Below, piece by piece: positions 52,810 through 62,307 of a stretch of 64,000 bases of DNA (position 1 is its first letter; each line of letters starts with the position of its first letter). Made by a program: the position numbers and the translations under genes. The stretch comes from CAVXWV01 sp963695415 (GTDB taxonomy: Bacteria; Chloroflexota; Anaerolineae; Anaerolineales; UBA4823): assembly GCA_963695415.1 (NCBI GenBank), contig CAVOGL010000004.1:124001-188000 (forward strand). The letters are read 5' to 3'. Under the pieces are notes generated by a model. The model ran no database searches and was not told the origin of the DNA. It saw only the letters and a list, made by a program, of their open reading frames with translations.

Positions 52810-53730
52810 TTATTGCCTCTCCCTGAAACCAATGGATTCTTCGAGACTATCTAATTCAATTGCTTGTTCATTGGTTTGCGCTTTTGATTCCACTTTTGGT
52901 TGTACCCATCGGGTTTTTGATGTCCTGGGTAACACCTTGTCCAATCGTGCCCAGAATTGTTCACCGCCTTGCACCATCAACAAGATCGTCCGGGCGATTA
53001 TTTCAAAATCAAGATTCAGGCTCCAATTATCGATGTATTCCAGATCTAAAGCGATGAGCTCATTAAATGTGCAGTCCGCTTTCCCTGCTACTTGCCAGAG
53101 ACCCGTTGCGCCTGGAGTGACACTCAAGCGTCTGCACTGCTCAGATGTATAATAATCGACCTCCAATTGGACATGGGGGCGTGGTCCTACGATGCTCATC
53201 TCGCCTATTAAAATGTTCCACAGCTGTGGGAGTTCATCCAGGTAGAATTTCCGAAGGAAACCGCCGACACGCGTAATACGAGGATCATCAGCCATTTTGG
53301 TATATGCCAGGCTGTTCAAATGTTCATGAGTTGACGGAAGTGTGGAGATGAGGGTTGAAAATTCATTCCCATGTCTCCCATTACCACTGGTAGCTTGCTT
53401 TTTAAGGTCTTGTTTTCCATCTACAGGACCGTGGTTTTGCCTTTCACTTTCGATCAGGTTTTTTAGATAATCCAGATACTGCCGGTCATCACCACCCGTA
53501 ACCATGGTTCGGAATTTGAGTAAATTAAATGGGACAACATTTTTTCCGACCCGCTTGTGCCGGTAAATGACAGGACCTTTAGAATCCAACTTTACCGCAA
53601 GTGCGATCACCAGGTAAAGTGGTGATAAGAGAATTAAGCCGAGTGCCGAAATCCCAATGTCGATCAATCTTTTAATAAGCCGCTGAACGTCAAAAGCTCT
53701 ATTTGCTTCTTCGGTTTGCACCCCTTGCAT
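52810..53730 (-). CDS. Undecaprenyl-phosphate sugar transferase (initiating, PF02397 type)
   Basis: This 306-residue protein has one N-terminal membrane helix (about residues 24-44, ISALGLILLSPLYLVIALAV) and then the initiating-transferase domain: GPVIYRHKRVGKN, FNLLKFRTMV, LRKFYLDELPQLWNILIGEMS, IVGPRPH, and GATGLWQV near the end. KFRTM and DELPQ are the signature segments. It lacks the multi-helix N-terminal part of WcaJ-like enzymes. A 75-residue insert around the KKQATSGNGRHG segment after the KFRTM block is unusual. It transfers the first sugar phosphate to undecaprenyl phosphate and so starts repeat-unit assembly. Confidence 0.86.
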   Translation of the reverse strand: MQGVQTEEANRAFDVQRLIKRLIDIGISALGLILLSPLYLVIALAVKLDSKGPVIYRHKRVGKNVVPFNLLKFRTMVTGGDDRQYLDYLKNLIESERQNHGPVDGKQDLKKQATSGNGRHGNEFSTLISTLPSTHEHLNSLAYTKMADDPRITRVGGFLRKFYLDELPQLWNILIGEMSIVGPRPHVQLEVDYYTSEQCRRLSVTPGATGLWQVAGKADCTFNELIALDLEYIDNWSLNLDFEIIARTILLMVQGGEQFWARLDKVLPRTSKTRWVQPKVESKAQTNEQAIELDSLEESIGFRERQ

Positions 53731-53889
53731 ATAACCTCCAGAAATTTATTGGGTGAATATAAGTAACAGAATCCACCACATAAAAATTTCTTTAGAATAA
53801 TGTTAACAGCAAATCCCGTTGAAATTCTAACATGAAACGATAGTTGTCAGTTCTTATAGGATATTAGAATATTCATTCCCACAGCATGG

Positions 53890-55173
53890 TCATATTGCGG
53901 ACATGAATTCCTTTATCACTCGTATGCTGTATCCGGTTCCATCCTCCAAATCCATCTTATTGCGGATGGTTATAACTGTTTTCATCATCTTTTTGTCTTC
54001 CACACTGGATTGGATTGCCAGCGCGAGATTTTCTGCGCTGAGCTTCTGCTTCGGGATCGGCTTAGGACCGGCTCCGATCCGATATACTTGCCGCCCCCAA
54101 AATGGCTGATCATAATTGAAGGGGACAATGATTGAGGGGACACCTGCTTTCAAGCTGTTCAGCGTGGTCCCTATGCCTCCATGGTGAACTGTAGCACAGG
54201 TTTGTGGGAACAACCATTCGTGAGGAGTATTCGTTTTAAGTAGAAATAGATCATCCGATTCTGAAACCTTCTCCATCTCACTCCATCCAGCAGAAATGAT
54301 GCCTCGCTTGCCACAGATTTTTAATGCCTGATGAATCATTTGGTAAGTTTCCTGTGCATCCTGGTTAATCATGCTGCCGAATCCCAGATAAACGGGTGGA
54401 TCCCCACGGTCAAGGAAATTGAGCAGTTCCGCAGATGGAATCCACTCACCATCGATGGGATGTGTCCAATGCCCGGTCACGTGGATGTTTGCGCCCCAGT
54501 CTGCTGGCTTGGGAAGGAGTTCTTCGCTGAAGGCATACAGCAGTGGAGTTTCATTTCCCCCGGGTTGGTTCAGGAAACTTCTTGGTGGACCCTTCCAGGA
54601 GGGAAAAGGTTGTAACCCGAGAACCTTTTGGCGGAAATCATTGACAACCTGGTGCATGAATATCCAGATGACGATTGTCGCTATACGATAACTTCCCAGG
54701 TTTCCAATGCTGCCTAATTCCATGAGAGGTGAAACATAAAGGCTAGGAAATTTTTTCGTGGGTGAATAAGGCACCAGACCTATTTTAATGCTGGGAATCC
54801 TTAGTTTTTCAGCGATGCTGTCAGCGTAGATAAAACCGCCAATGCGGTATAGGATCAGGTCAGCGTCCTGGCAGGCTAACCACACGGAACGGTTGACGTT
54901 TATGGCAATGCTTCGCCTCGATTTTATCCTGTGAAAGGCAAAGCGCAGGCTGTTTCCTGTGTCCATGCGTACATGGTGGGTCTCAGTGCGCAGGCGCGAT
55001 TGCGTATCGCTGTCAATTGCTGTGAATTCTAAGCCGCACTGCTTGCACAGCAAACGCGCATTTTCAGGCGCGGCAACCCGCACCCGATGACCTTCCTGAA
55101 GAAGCCGGATGCCCAGGGAGATAAATGGCTGAACATCACCAGCCGATCCGGTGGTCGCTATCACAATGCGCAT
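53890..55173 (-). CDS. GT1-type glycosyltransferase (sterol glucosyltransferase-like)
   Basis: This 427-residue protein has the MGT/UGT layout of the GT1 family. The N-terminal ATTGSAGDVQPFISLGIRLL and GHRVRVAAPENAR segments bind the acceptor, and the C-terminal signature is ATVHHGGIGTTLNSLKAGVPSIIVPFNYDQPFWG with the nucleotide-sugar-binding HHGG. VYLGFGSMINQD is typical of the family. Members add glucose or another sugar to hydrophobic or glycan acceptors. It sits among exopolysaccharide genes and is co-directional with the sugar transferase, 159 bases away, but could act on a lipid or secondary metabolite instead. Confidence 0.82.
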   Translation of the reverse strand: MRIVIATTGSAGDVQPFISLGIRLLQEGHRVRVAAPENARLLCKQCGLEFTAIDSDTQSRLRTETHHVRMDTGNSLRFAFHRIKSRRSIAINVNRSVWLACQDADLILYRIGGFIYADSIAEKLRIPSIKIGLVPYSPTKKFPSLYVSPLMELGSIGNLGSYRIATIVIWIFMHQVVNDFRQKVLGLQPFPSWKGPPRSFLNQPGGNETPLLYAFSEELLPKPADWGANIHVTGHWTHPIDGEWIPSAELLNFLDRGDPPVYLGFGSMINQDAQETYQMIHQALKICGKRGIISAGWSEMEKVSESDDLFLLKTNTPHEWLFPQTCATVHHGGIGTTLNSLKAGVPSIIVPFNYDQPFWGRQVYRIGAGPKPIPKQKLSAENLALAIQSSVEDKKMMKTVITIRNKMDLEDGTGYSIRVIKEFMSAI

Positions 55174-55222
55174 AGTTATCCGTGTTGAGAGTAAAAACGG
55201 GCGGAAATCTGGGTCACTGGGA

Positions 55223-56338
55223 TCAATCTTGCGCCTGCTTTTCCATGATCACCCTTGTTTCTTTTAATAACTTTTCTGCTTCGCTGAAATACTCGTCCAC
55301 ACTACCGAAGCTTTCGATCCACGCGGCGTAGCGATTAAGCCCTTCCTGGAGGGTGACCACTGGTTTCCATCCCAAGGAGCGAAGCAGAGAGGCATCTGCA
55401 ACAAGATGGCGGAAGTCACCGGGGCGGAATTCTCCCCGAAGAACCGGTTGAACATTTTTCTTATAGGTCAGATTGAGCAGCTGTACAAATTCAAGAACAC
55501 GTGTCGCTGCGCCTGTACCAACATTAAAAACTCGGTAATCTGCTTCAGGGTTTTCAGCAGCGACCAGGTTGGCTCGAGCGACATCTTCGACATAAATGAA
55601 ATCCCGGGTTTGGTACCCGTCTTCATAAATCACTGGTGGGGTGTTTGTGAGAATGCGCGTTGAAAAGATAGACGTAATCCCTGTATATGCATTGTAAAGC
55701 GACTGCCTGGGACCGTAAGTTAACGAGTACCGCAGTGCTGTTGTCGGTATCTGGTACAGCTTACCCAGGTTGAGCGATAAAATCTCGTTCATATATTTGG
55801 ATAGTGCATAAGGGGTCAATGGGTTTACTTTACCTTCCGCGATGGGGACTCCCCTCGAAGGTGCACCGCATACTGGACATACCATCTCCCACTGCCCCAG
55901 TTTTAATGGGGCAATTCCCCTTGGTTCAGGGAAAAACTCTCCATGCTCACCGCATTCATATCTTCCTTCACCGTACACAGCCTGGGAGGAGGCGGTGACG
56001 ACTTTCTTTACAGGATGTTTATCCCGGATCAGCTCGTACATTACGGCTGTCGGGTTGGAGTTATTAAGGAAATAGTGGCTGATGGCGCTGGTGAAGCCAC
56101 CGTCTGCAGCCTGGTGGAAAACCCAATCAACTTCCTCCAAAGCGTTGTCCAAATCATCTCTGCTGCGCACATCTCCCCGGATAAATTCTGCATCCGGATT
56201 GATCCAATCAGGTCGCCCTTTCAGATGGGTGGGTGTCGCCAGGTTATCCAGGATGCGCACCTGGTGCCCCTCTTCCACCAATAAATCCACGATATGGGAG
56301 CCTATCAGCCCGGCTCCTCCAGTCACAAGTGCTTTCAA
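55223..56338 (-). CDS. NAD-dependent nucleotide-sugar epimerase/dehydratase with Cys-rich insert
   Basis: This 371-residue extended SDR has the Rossmann motif GGAGLIGSHIVDLL, the catalytic S/T region VTASSQAVYGEG and the Tyr-x3-Lys motif in YALSKYMNE. Between these lies an insert with Cys pairs (YECGEHGEFFP and MVCPVCGAPS), so that about 30 residues resemble a zinc ribbon; this is not present in classical GalE-type enzymes. It ends with the usual C-terminal domain (RPGDFRHLVADASLLRSLGW). The reaction cannot be fixed: UDP-sugar 4-epimerase and dehydratase types share these motifs. Confidence 0.84.
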   Translation of the reverse strand: MKALVTGGAGLIGSHIVDLLVEEGHQVRILDNLATPTHLKGRPDWINPDAEFIRGDVRSRDDLDNALEEVDWVFHQAADGGFTSAISHYFLNNSNPTAVMYELIRDKHPVKKVVTASSQAVYGEGRYECGEHGEFFPEPRGIAPLKLGQWEMVCPVCGAPSRGVPIAEGKVNPLTPYALSKYMNEILSLNLGKLYQIPTTALRYSLTYGPRQSLYNAYTGITSIFSTRILTNTPPVIYEDGYQTRDFIYVEDVARANLVAAENPEADYRVFNVGTGAATRVLEFVQLLNLTYKKNVQPVLRGEFRPGDFRHLVADASLLRSLGWKPVVTLQEGLNRYAAWIESFGSVDEYFSEAEKLLKETRVIMEKQAQD

Positions 56339-56388
56339 TAACTCCTCCTATAACTCAGACCGCCAGAATTTGTTCTGATCTTGCCAAT

Positions 56389-57831
56389 TCATCCCACCTC
56401 TATTCTCCCGTCCTCGGTCACCGGTCCTCCGTCTTCTTTCCCCCCGTCCTCATTCACCGGTCCTCCGTCTTCTTTTCCCCGTATCCTGTCTTCGGTCTTC
56501 CGTCGCTTCATTATTTCGTTGGCAACCGTATAGACCGCCAACCCAGCAAACGGCATCAACACCGCATCCACTGGCAAGCGGTAACGTGTTCCGGACCATG
56601 TGAGGATGTGCAAAAGGTTGAAAATGATTAAAAACAGATACACCAGGCTGCAGCGCTGTCGCTCCTTCCATGAAATCGCCAGACCCATGATAAACAATGG
56701 CAGGTACAGACCGAATGAGAAGACCCGCATCAGGTTGCTGAAGAGGCTGGATTCACGCGAAAACCAGAAATTAAAATGGACTGCAAATTTACTGGCGGTG
56801 AGCATCAGGTAGCGAGTCGGATCCTGTAAAATGAAACCTATTCCCAGGCTGGTGAGTGCCTGGTTCCATTCCGCTTCATTCAAATCCTTTAATAGCAGAT
56901 CGTCAGGCAAAGGGGCAGCGTAATCCTGGTCGAAATGAATCCCATGATCAGGGTGGTTGGCTGAATAGATAGCATACCCGGCATTCGAATTTAAAGGCAG
57001 GAAATGTCCGTATACAACATAATTCCTCATCGTCCATGGCAAGACAAAGAAAGCTGCCAACACAATCGACAGCAGCGCGCCTGGAAGACGTTGTTTCCAT
57101 GCTGGCTTTTCCAGTGCGCCCTTTCCGGGGGGCGCCCACAGCATCCAGGCAATTTGGAAAGGCATCCACAGAAGGATCGTCTGGCGCAGCAGCGCAGAGA
57201 TACCGAATATGACTCCCAACACCGCCCACATACCCAACCGGTTTGTTGTACCGGCTTGGTCCTCTTTGCCGGGTCGGCTCTCGCTGCTGGTCTGAACTTT
57301 TGCTAATCCGGTTATATGTAGTCCCAACAAGATAACCGCCAGGATTGAGCTGATGAAAAATGGTTCTGTCATCAGCGCGGCGTCATAATAAATAAAGTAT
57401 GCGTATCCAGCACTTAATCCTGCTGCCACCAACCCAGTTTTGGAGTTGAAGAGCGCCTTCCCCAACTGGAAGACCAGCCAGGTTTCGAGGATACCGACGA
57501 CAACCGCCTGGAACATGCGCACAGCCAATGGGTGGTCGCCTGTGAGGGTATAAACACCGGCAAGGTAAATCGGGTAAAGAAAGGACCAGTGAGCGGTCGG
57601 TGTGCCTGCCGGGGTAAAACCAGGGTAATAATCTGTGGTGAACGAGAACCCACGACCTGCTAAAAGTGATTGGGCTAACCTGTCATAGGTTATCTGGTCG
57701 AATGCGCGCACCTGCTGCGAAGAAGTTAAAGTATCACCGAGATAGAAAGCCATTGCCATCCTGAAGAGTACAGCGAACAAGATGATGATGGTCAGGATTT
57801 TTTTTTCGGACCAGCTGATTTTCGAATTCAA
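56389..57831 (-). CDS. GT39/PMT-like integral membrane glycosyltransferase
   Basis: This 480-residue protein has about ten membrane helices. The first periplasmic loop (residues 30-75) has the acidic AFDQITYDRLAQ region that in the family supplies catalytic Asp/Glu, and further blocks include LTGDHPLAVRMFQAV and FGISALLRQTILLWMPF. Members use a polyprenyl-linked sugar donor to glycosylate lipids or proteins. The last 39 residues (RRKTEDRIRGKEDGGPV and a repeat of KEDGGPV-x-EDG) are hydrophilic and encoded by a short 36-bp tandem repeat, probably a late addition. The gene lies 51 bases behind the epimerase start. Confidence 0.8.
   Translation of the reverse strand: MNSKISWSEKKILTIIILFAVLFRMAMAFYLGDTLTSSQQVRAFDQITYDRLAQSLLAGRGFSFTTDYYPGFTPAGTPTAHWSFLYPIYLAGVYTLTGDHPLAVRMFQAVVVGILETWLVFQLGKALFNSKTGLVAAGLSAGYAYFIYYDAALMTEPFFISSILAVILLGLHITGLAKVQTSSESRPGKEDQAGTTNRLGMWAVLGVIFGISALLRQTILLWMPFQIAWMLWAPPGKGALEKPAWKQRLPGALLSIVLAAFFVLPWTMRNYVVYGHFLPLNSNAGYAIYSANHPDHGIHFDQDYAAPLPDDLLLKDLNEAEWNQALTSLGIGFILQDPTRYLMLTASKFAVHFNFWFSRESSLFSNLMRVFSFGLYLPLFIMGLAISWKERQRCSLVYLFLIIFNLLHILTWSGTRYRLPVDAVLMPFAGLAVYTVANEIMKRRKTEDRIRGKEDGGPVNEDGGKEDGGPVTEDGRIEVG
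56409..56484. repeat. Two-copy 36-bp CT-rich tandem repeat
   Basis: CACCGGTCCTCCGTCTTCTTT occurs at 56419 and 56455, a period of 36 bp, with flanking degenerate copies of the unit GTCTTCGGTCTTCCGTC. On the minus strand each copy encodes 12 residues of the C-terminal tail of the membrane glycosyltransferase. It looks like a minisatellite that grew into the gene. Confidence 0.6.
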
Positions 57832-57850
57832 TGTTATTCGGAAAGGCAGA

Positions 57851-58877
57851 TCATAGGGACTCAGCTGCTGAAATCAGCTTCTTCAGACTGTTTTGCATTG
57901 TCAATTGGGTAGTTGCTAATTGATAAGCGGTTTCAGTGATACGGTACCATTCTTCCTGGTTTTCCAGATAAAACAAAATTTTCTCCACCAGCTGGTCCGC
58001 AGGAGCTTCCACAAAGTGTTCACCGGGAATTAATTCCGGGTGAATGGTTTGGGGCTTTCTCTGAAATCACCAAGGATTTGTTCCCAGCCGTAAATCCGAA
58101 GCGCACCGGGAGAGTGGCGATATACGGGATATACTGCAGGTTTAACGTTATCCTGGTTCGATTCAAGATCTCTGTGCGTTTCTCGTTGTATATGAATGGG
58201 TGACGGGCTCCGTCTGCGATGAACATTTGAATATCGTTTTCCTGCATAACTTTCTCAATGTGGTCGATCAAATCACTCCGGTGGCGGGTTCGTCTTTTTC
58301 CCATCCACATCACACCGATATCTCTTTCCAAATTCAAATCTTCATACCACAGTGATGAGGTACCCCAGGGGACATACTTTGCATGAATGCCAAATCGTTG
58401 GTAATAATTTACATAAATAGCTGAAATATCTGCGAGGATATTGAGCCACCCATTTTCATATGCATCCAGATAATCCTTGATATGACGCAAGCGATGAAAT
58501 CTGTTATTTACAAAGGATAGAGGGAATCTCTTTACAAAACTATTTGCCAATGAATGATCAGAATCCTGCATCCTGTCTATGGTTGTGCGAAAATGTGAAA
58601 AGATATTTACGAAGAAGTTTGGCAGACGTGGATCAGGTATGTTTTCAATCGACCAATGAATAAAAATTGGGCGTTTTATCTTCGGTAAATTACCCATTTT
58701 TTTGGCGATTGGATAGAATCGGTTATAGGGTCCATACGTCAAAATAAAATCCAATCCCACTGGGAAATCATCTGTATGAAGGAATTTCACTGGAAGGTGT
58801 CCCAAATGCATTAATTCAAATGCAAAAGCATCACTAATCCCATCGAATTCTTCCCACTGGACAATGCCAATATTCAT
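57851..58877 (-). CDS. CgeB-like glycosyltransferase (Glyco_trans_1_2 type), frameshifted near C-terminus
   Basis: ATG at 58877 opens MNIGIVQWEEFDGISDAF. The main frame carries the GT-B pattern (VMWMGKRRTRHRSDLIDHI and IPYIATLPVRFGFTAGNKSL) and stops at 58020. The natural end continues in another frame, PELIPGEHFVEAPADQLVEK, to a stop at 57851, and one inserted base at about 58043-58044 accounts for the break. Glyco_trans_1_2 domains end this way. It probably transfers a sugar during exopolysaccharide assembly. It is ten bases behind the GT4 gene, so both are in one unit. Confidence 0.75.
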
Positions 58878-58887
58878 ATGGAAAATG

Positions 58888-60174
58888 TTATCCTGGAGGA
58901 TAAATCTCGTCCCAGGCGATATAAGTTTTCTCCCAATCGTAATATCTCTCGACCCACTTCCTCCCTTTCAAGCGGAGTTTTCGGTTCAACGTAGTATCAG
59001 TTAAGATGCGACAGACTGCAGCTGCAAAATTTTCTTTGTCATCTGCAATTAGAATGTTATCTCCATCCCGATAATGAATGCCTTCAGCCCCTATAGTAGT
59101 GGAGACCACAGGCAACCCCCAGCGCCATGCATCCAGTATTTTCACCCTCATCCCGCTGCCAGAAAATAAAGGAACAATGAATACCGATGCTGCCTTAATT
59201 ACCGCTAACGGATCAGCAAGATAACCGGTCACATTTACAGGGGAAGGAGGAATTTCTGCATCAGGCGAATTCGACTTCGTATATAATCTCCAAAAATCTT
59301 GGTTTGCCAGAGCAACAATTTCAGAAGGAGGATTTTTCCCGACGATGGTCAAGGTTGCGTTAGGAACTTGTTCCAATATCTTGGGAAGAACTTCCCTGGA
59401 AAACCACAGAACACCTTCGATGTTGGGCAGCCAGAACATGGTTCCGAGATGAAGAATATTCTCTCCAGAAGGAGAACTATTTTCACTAATATCAACAACG
59501 GGAGGTGCATCCAAATCGATACTGATAGGGATCGTCGCAAAATTTAAAATTCGATTAGGCTCTTCTCCCTGCTTGTGCAGTGACTCCAGGACAGTGCGGT
59601 CCTGGTCTGTAACCGTGACGATTTGGTCAAATTTGGCAGAGACTTGTGCTTCATAATCTTGTAAAATTCTCCATTCTCGTTCGAGAATCCATTTTTTTAA
59701 CAGATTAGACTCACCACCGGCCAATCTTTGGAATATTTGAAAGCAGGCATTGTGCTCATCAAGTGTTTTTTTCATTTGATTCGGATGTGTAATTTCAGGC
59801 AGCATTGCATATTGAGCCATCCATAATTGGTCTGAATGGATGTAATCAAATTTGTCAATCCTAACCAATTCATTGATTTTTTTATGCATCTCGGGGTACG
59901 CGTCACGCTGGATCACCAAAGGAGTATGTAGGAAGATGCTGGTAATCAAAGCAACCAGGTCCCTCCATCGGCTGCGTTGGAGCGTCACTGTATGGACAGC
60001 TTCGCAAATTGATGACAGATGTTGGATAGCGGTTGGATCATCATCAGAACGCCGAAATGCCAGCAAGGTAACCCGGTGTTTCCTCGCCAGATAGCGTAAA
60101 ACATAATAGGCACGGATTTTTGGTCCAGAATCAGGAGGGTAGGGAACCAGCTGACAGAGAAAAAGGATACGCAA
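58888..60174 (-). CDS. GT4-family glycosyltransferase
   Basis: This 428-residue GT-B protein shows the GT4 pattern: an N-terminal LCQLVPYPPDSGPKIRAYYV segment, ILHLGTMFWLPNIEGVLWF, and a C-terminal SGSGMRVKILDAWRWGLPVVSTTIGAEG block, where E-x7-E is replaced by D-x-W. NILIADDKENFAAAVCRILTD follows. Enzymes of this type add sugars in polysaccharide chains with retention. The N-terminal HRVTLLAFRRSDDDPTA is typical of exopolysaccharide GT4s. It starts 19 bases after the GT2 gene at 60193. Donor and acceptor are not known. Confidence 0.85.
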   Translation of the reverse strand: MRILFLCQLVPYPPDSGPKIRAYYVLRYLARKHRVTLLAFRRSDDDPTAIQHLSSICEAVHTVTLQRSRWRDLVALITSIFLHTPLVIQRDAYPEMHKKINELVRIDKFDYIHSDQLWMAQYAMLPEITHPNQMKKTLDEHNACFQIFQRLAGGESNLLKKWILEREWRILQDYEAQVSAKFDQIVTVTDQDRTVLESLHKQGEEPNRILNFATIPISIDLDAPPVVDISENSSPSGENILHLGTMFWLPNIEGVLWFSREVLPKILEQVPNATLTIVGKNPPSEIVALANQDFWRLYTKSNSPDAEIPPSPVNVTGYLADPLAVIKAASVFIVPLFSGSGMRVKILDAWRWGLPVVSTTIGAEGIHYRDGDNILIADDKENFAAAVCRILTDTTLNRKLRLKGRKWVERYYDWEKTYIAWDEIYPPG

Positions 60175-60192
60175 GTTGCTCAGGTAAGTTCC

Positions 60193-61143
60193 TTAATTGC
60201 GGAATTCAGTTCTTTTTTGACCTTCAACCTTGAACGAGAAACTGATATGAGGCCTCAATAATCCATGCCAGAATTGACCAGAAAGGATATTAGCTCCGGC
60301 AGAGAGAAGACCAGCAACACCAAAAACAAACCTCGATATCGCATCTAAGATGCGTCTTTGTTGGATATTCCATAGAACTGAAGTGAAGAAAATTCGTGTC
60401 AGTTTTCCGTACCAGTAGCCTCGATGTTCTGGGGTGAGGTAGACGGATTGATGAATTTTCTTCCAGACTTCGTCCTGATCCAGGATGAACTCGCGTGTTT
60501 TCATTCTTTCCTCTGCGTGAGAATCCCAACGGGTAGTAGATCCATCTACACCCATAGACAAATTAACAACCAGTTCAGGACTTCCCTGGAAAGAACTATT
60601 AAAAGCCAGACGTCTGATTAAGTCCAAATCTTCGGTGGCGCAAATTTGTTGATTGAAACCGCCTATAGATAAGAATGTATCGGATTTTATGAAACATGCT
60701 TGTAAAGGGATCCATTCCCCAGCCATGGTATAGATGATAGCGTTTTGGTTGAAATCAGGATAAAAGTTGCGGATAAACCGACCTTCCCGATCTACCAGCA
60801 CAGATCCACCAACAAGAACCTCCGCGGTAAACTCTTCTGTCAATTTGACCAATGTTAGGAATCCATCGGGTAGAAGCCAGTCATCATCATCAAGGATGTG
60901 CAGGTATTTTCCTCTGGCAATTGCTGCACCAGCATTTCGGGCTACACTGCGTTCTCGATGATATGTGTTGATGATTTTCACATTGGGTGCATCCTGCCAG
61001 CTCTTGTGTGTCAATTCTCCACCTGAGTCGTTAACTACGATTACTTCGAATTGTTCAACATCTAAAGGTTGGGACAAAACGCTTTCAACTGATCGATCAA
61101 GACTTTCTCTACAAATCGTGGCTATGATGGTTGATACAAGCAT
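60193..61143 (-). CDS. GT2-family glycosyltransferase
   Basis: This 316-residue protein has the GT-A fold of family 2: VSTIIATICRESLDRSVESVL, FEVIVVNDSGGE, VARNAGAAIARGKYLHILDDDDWL with the metal-binding D-D-D-D, and FIKSDTFLSIGGFNQQICATEDLDLIRRL near the acceptor base. The C-terminal segment with VYLTPEHRGYWYG is not membrane-spanning. It lies between the GT4 gene and a second GT2 and resembles the broken GT2 at 62308. It probably extends the repeat unit. Confidence 0.86.
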   Translation of the reverse strand: MLVSTIIATICRESLDRSVESVLSQPLDVEQFEVIVVNDSGGELTHKSWQDAPNVKIINTYHRERSVARNAGAAIARGKYLHILDDDDWLLPDGFLTLVKLTEEFTAEVLVGGSVLVDREGRFIRNFYPDFNQNAIIYTMAGEWIPLQACFIKSDTFLSIGGFNQQICATEDLDLIRRLAFNSSFQGSPELVVNLSMGVDGSTTRWDSHAEERMKTREFILDQDEVWKKIHQSVYLTPEHRGYWYGKLTRIFFTSVLWNIQQRRILDAISRFVFGVAGLLSAGANILSGQFWHGLLRPHISFSFKVEGQKRTEFRN

Positions 61144-61155
61144 AAAAATTAGTTA

Positions 61156-62088
61156 TTACTTCCAGGTAAAAGTCTTTTGCTTTCTGCTCAGATACCAGCG
61201 CAATCCTTCTGATTTGATTAACCAAAAAAAACGCCGCAGCACGTAAAGCCAGGAAGTTAATCGTAGATTGTGGTTGATGAGCGAATCCGGAAATTCCTTT
61301 TCCAGGTAATCTTGGTGTCGCTCAAGGAACAGCTTATTGTTTCGGTAAACCCGTGTGAGATAGTTTATATTTCCTTTCAACCGGTTCGTGCCGTAACTTA
61401 CGGAGGCTCTTGGGTAGTGGTATGAGCAAACATGGGGGCAGAAGACAATCACAAATCCAAGTTTTAATGCCTGGATCTGGAAATCCGTATCTTCTCGCCA
61501 GGTACTTGATCCTCCATATGGTTCATAATAGCGTACCTTCTGGGTTACTAGTCTCTTTACCAGCATCGTTGCATCAACCAGCGGGACCTGGACATCCTCA
61601 GGGGTGATTGCGGTGCTGTAATGATCCAGCCAGCGCGTATCAACGACAGGTTTTTTGGTATGGTAAGAGCGTTTGAATGCATTTTCCCTGGTTTCACCGA
61701 TTCTCATCCAGATTCGTCGTCCGGCAATAATATCTGCTCCGGATGATTGCATATGTTCAATTAAAATCTCAAGATGATCGGGTCCTAATTCCAGGTCGTC
61801 CTCAGAGAAAAGGATGTAATCACCTTTCGCACGATCAATCCCACGGTTTCTTGATGCAGGCGCTCCGATATTGGTCACATTATGAATTATTCCGACCCGG
61901 TCATCCAGATTAGCGATTCTCAATAATTTTTCCTGGTTCGTTGAGTTACTGCCGTCATCAATCAGCAACACTTCCTTCACTAATTTGGACTGTAGATAGG
62001 AAGGTAAGGTTATTTCAACCATATCTGCACGATTAAAGGTTGGGATAATGACGCTGATAGGAGGATTGTTTTTCGGACTTTTACTCAT
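61156..62088 (-). CDS. GT2-family glycosyltransferase
   Basis: This 310-residue GT2 enzyme has ISVIIPTFNRADMVEITLPS, VLLIDDGSNSTNQEK and APASRNRGIDRAKGDYILFSEDDLEL, with the metal site in S-E-D-D rather than D-D-D, and YGGSSTWREDTDFQIQALKLGF. The Tyr-rich C-terminal region (CSYHYPRASVSYGTNRLKGN) resembles rhamnosyl or galactofuranosyl transferases, but the donor is unknown. It is 13 bases upstream of the next GT2 gene on the minus strand, in the same unit. Confidence 0.85.
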   Translation of the reverse strand: MSKSPKNNPPISVIIPTFNRADMVEITLPSYLQSKLVKEVLLIDDGSNSTNQEKLLRIANLDDRVGIIHNVTNIGAPASRNRGIDRAKGDYILFSEDDLELGPDHLEILIEHMQSSGADIIAGRRIWMRIGETRENAFKRSYHTKKPVVDTRWLDHYSTAITPEDVQVPLVDATMLVKRLVTQKVRYYEPYGGSSTWREDTDFQIQALKLGFVIVFCPHVCSYHYPRASVSYGTNRLKGNINYLTRVYRNNKLFLERHQDYLEKEFPDSLINHNLRLTSWLYVLRRFFWLIKSEGLRWYLSRKQKTFTWK

Positions 62089-62307
62089 TCATATGTTGGT
62101 TTGATAAAGATAAGGCTGCAGATTGGGGAGGATGGTGGTCCTTGACCCCTTTCCAGAAATCATTTTCAATGATTGGGAACCTTAATGCGAATAACCATCT
62201 GAAGGAGAACCAGCTGCGCGAGAATGCCTTAAGATAACGCTTGTTCTCTCAGGTTCCACCGAACAGATGCCAGGGATATGCGAAAAACCCGTCCCATCCA
62301 GTACGGA

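Noticed and set aside
56082..56631. Plus-strand frames around the CT-rich repeat
   Set aside because: Composition follows the repeat and the antisense of the epimerase and glycosyltransferase genes; no motif supports a protein.
62089..62307. Small gene between two GT2 genes
   Set aside because: Short frames here lack a ribosome-binding site and motif; the stretch is best seen as a spacer or decayed end of the upstream glycosyltransferase.
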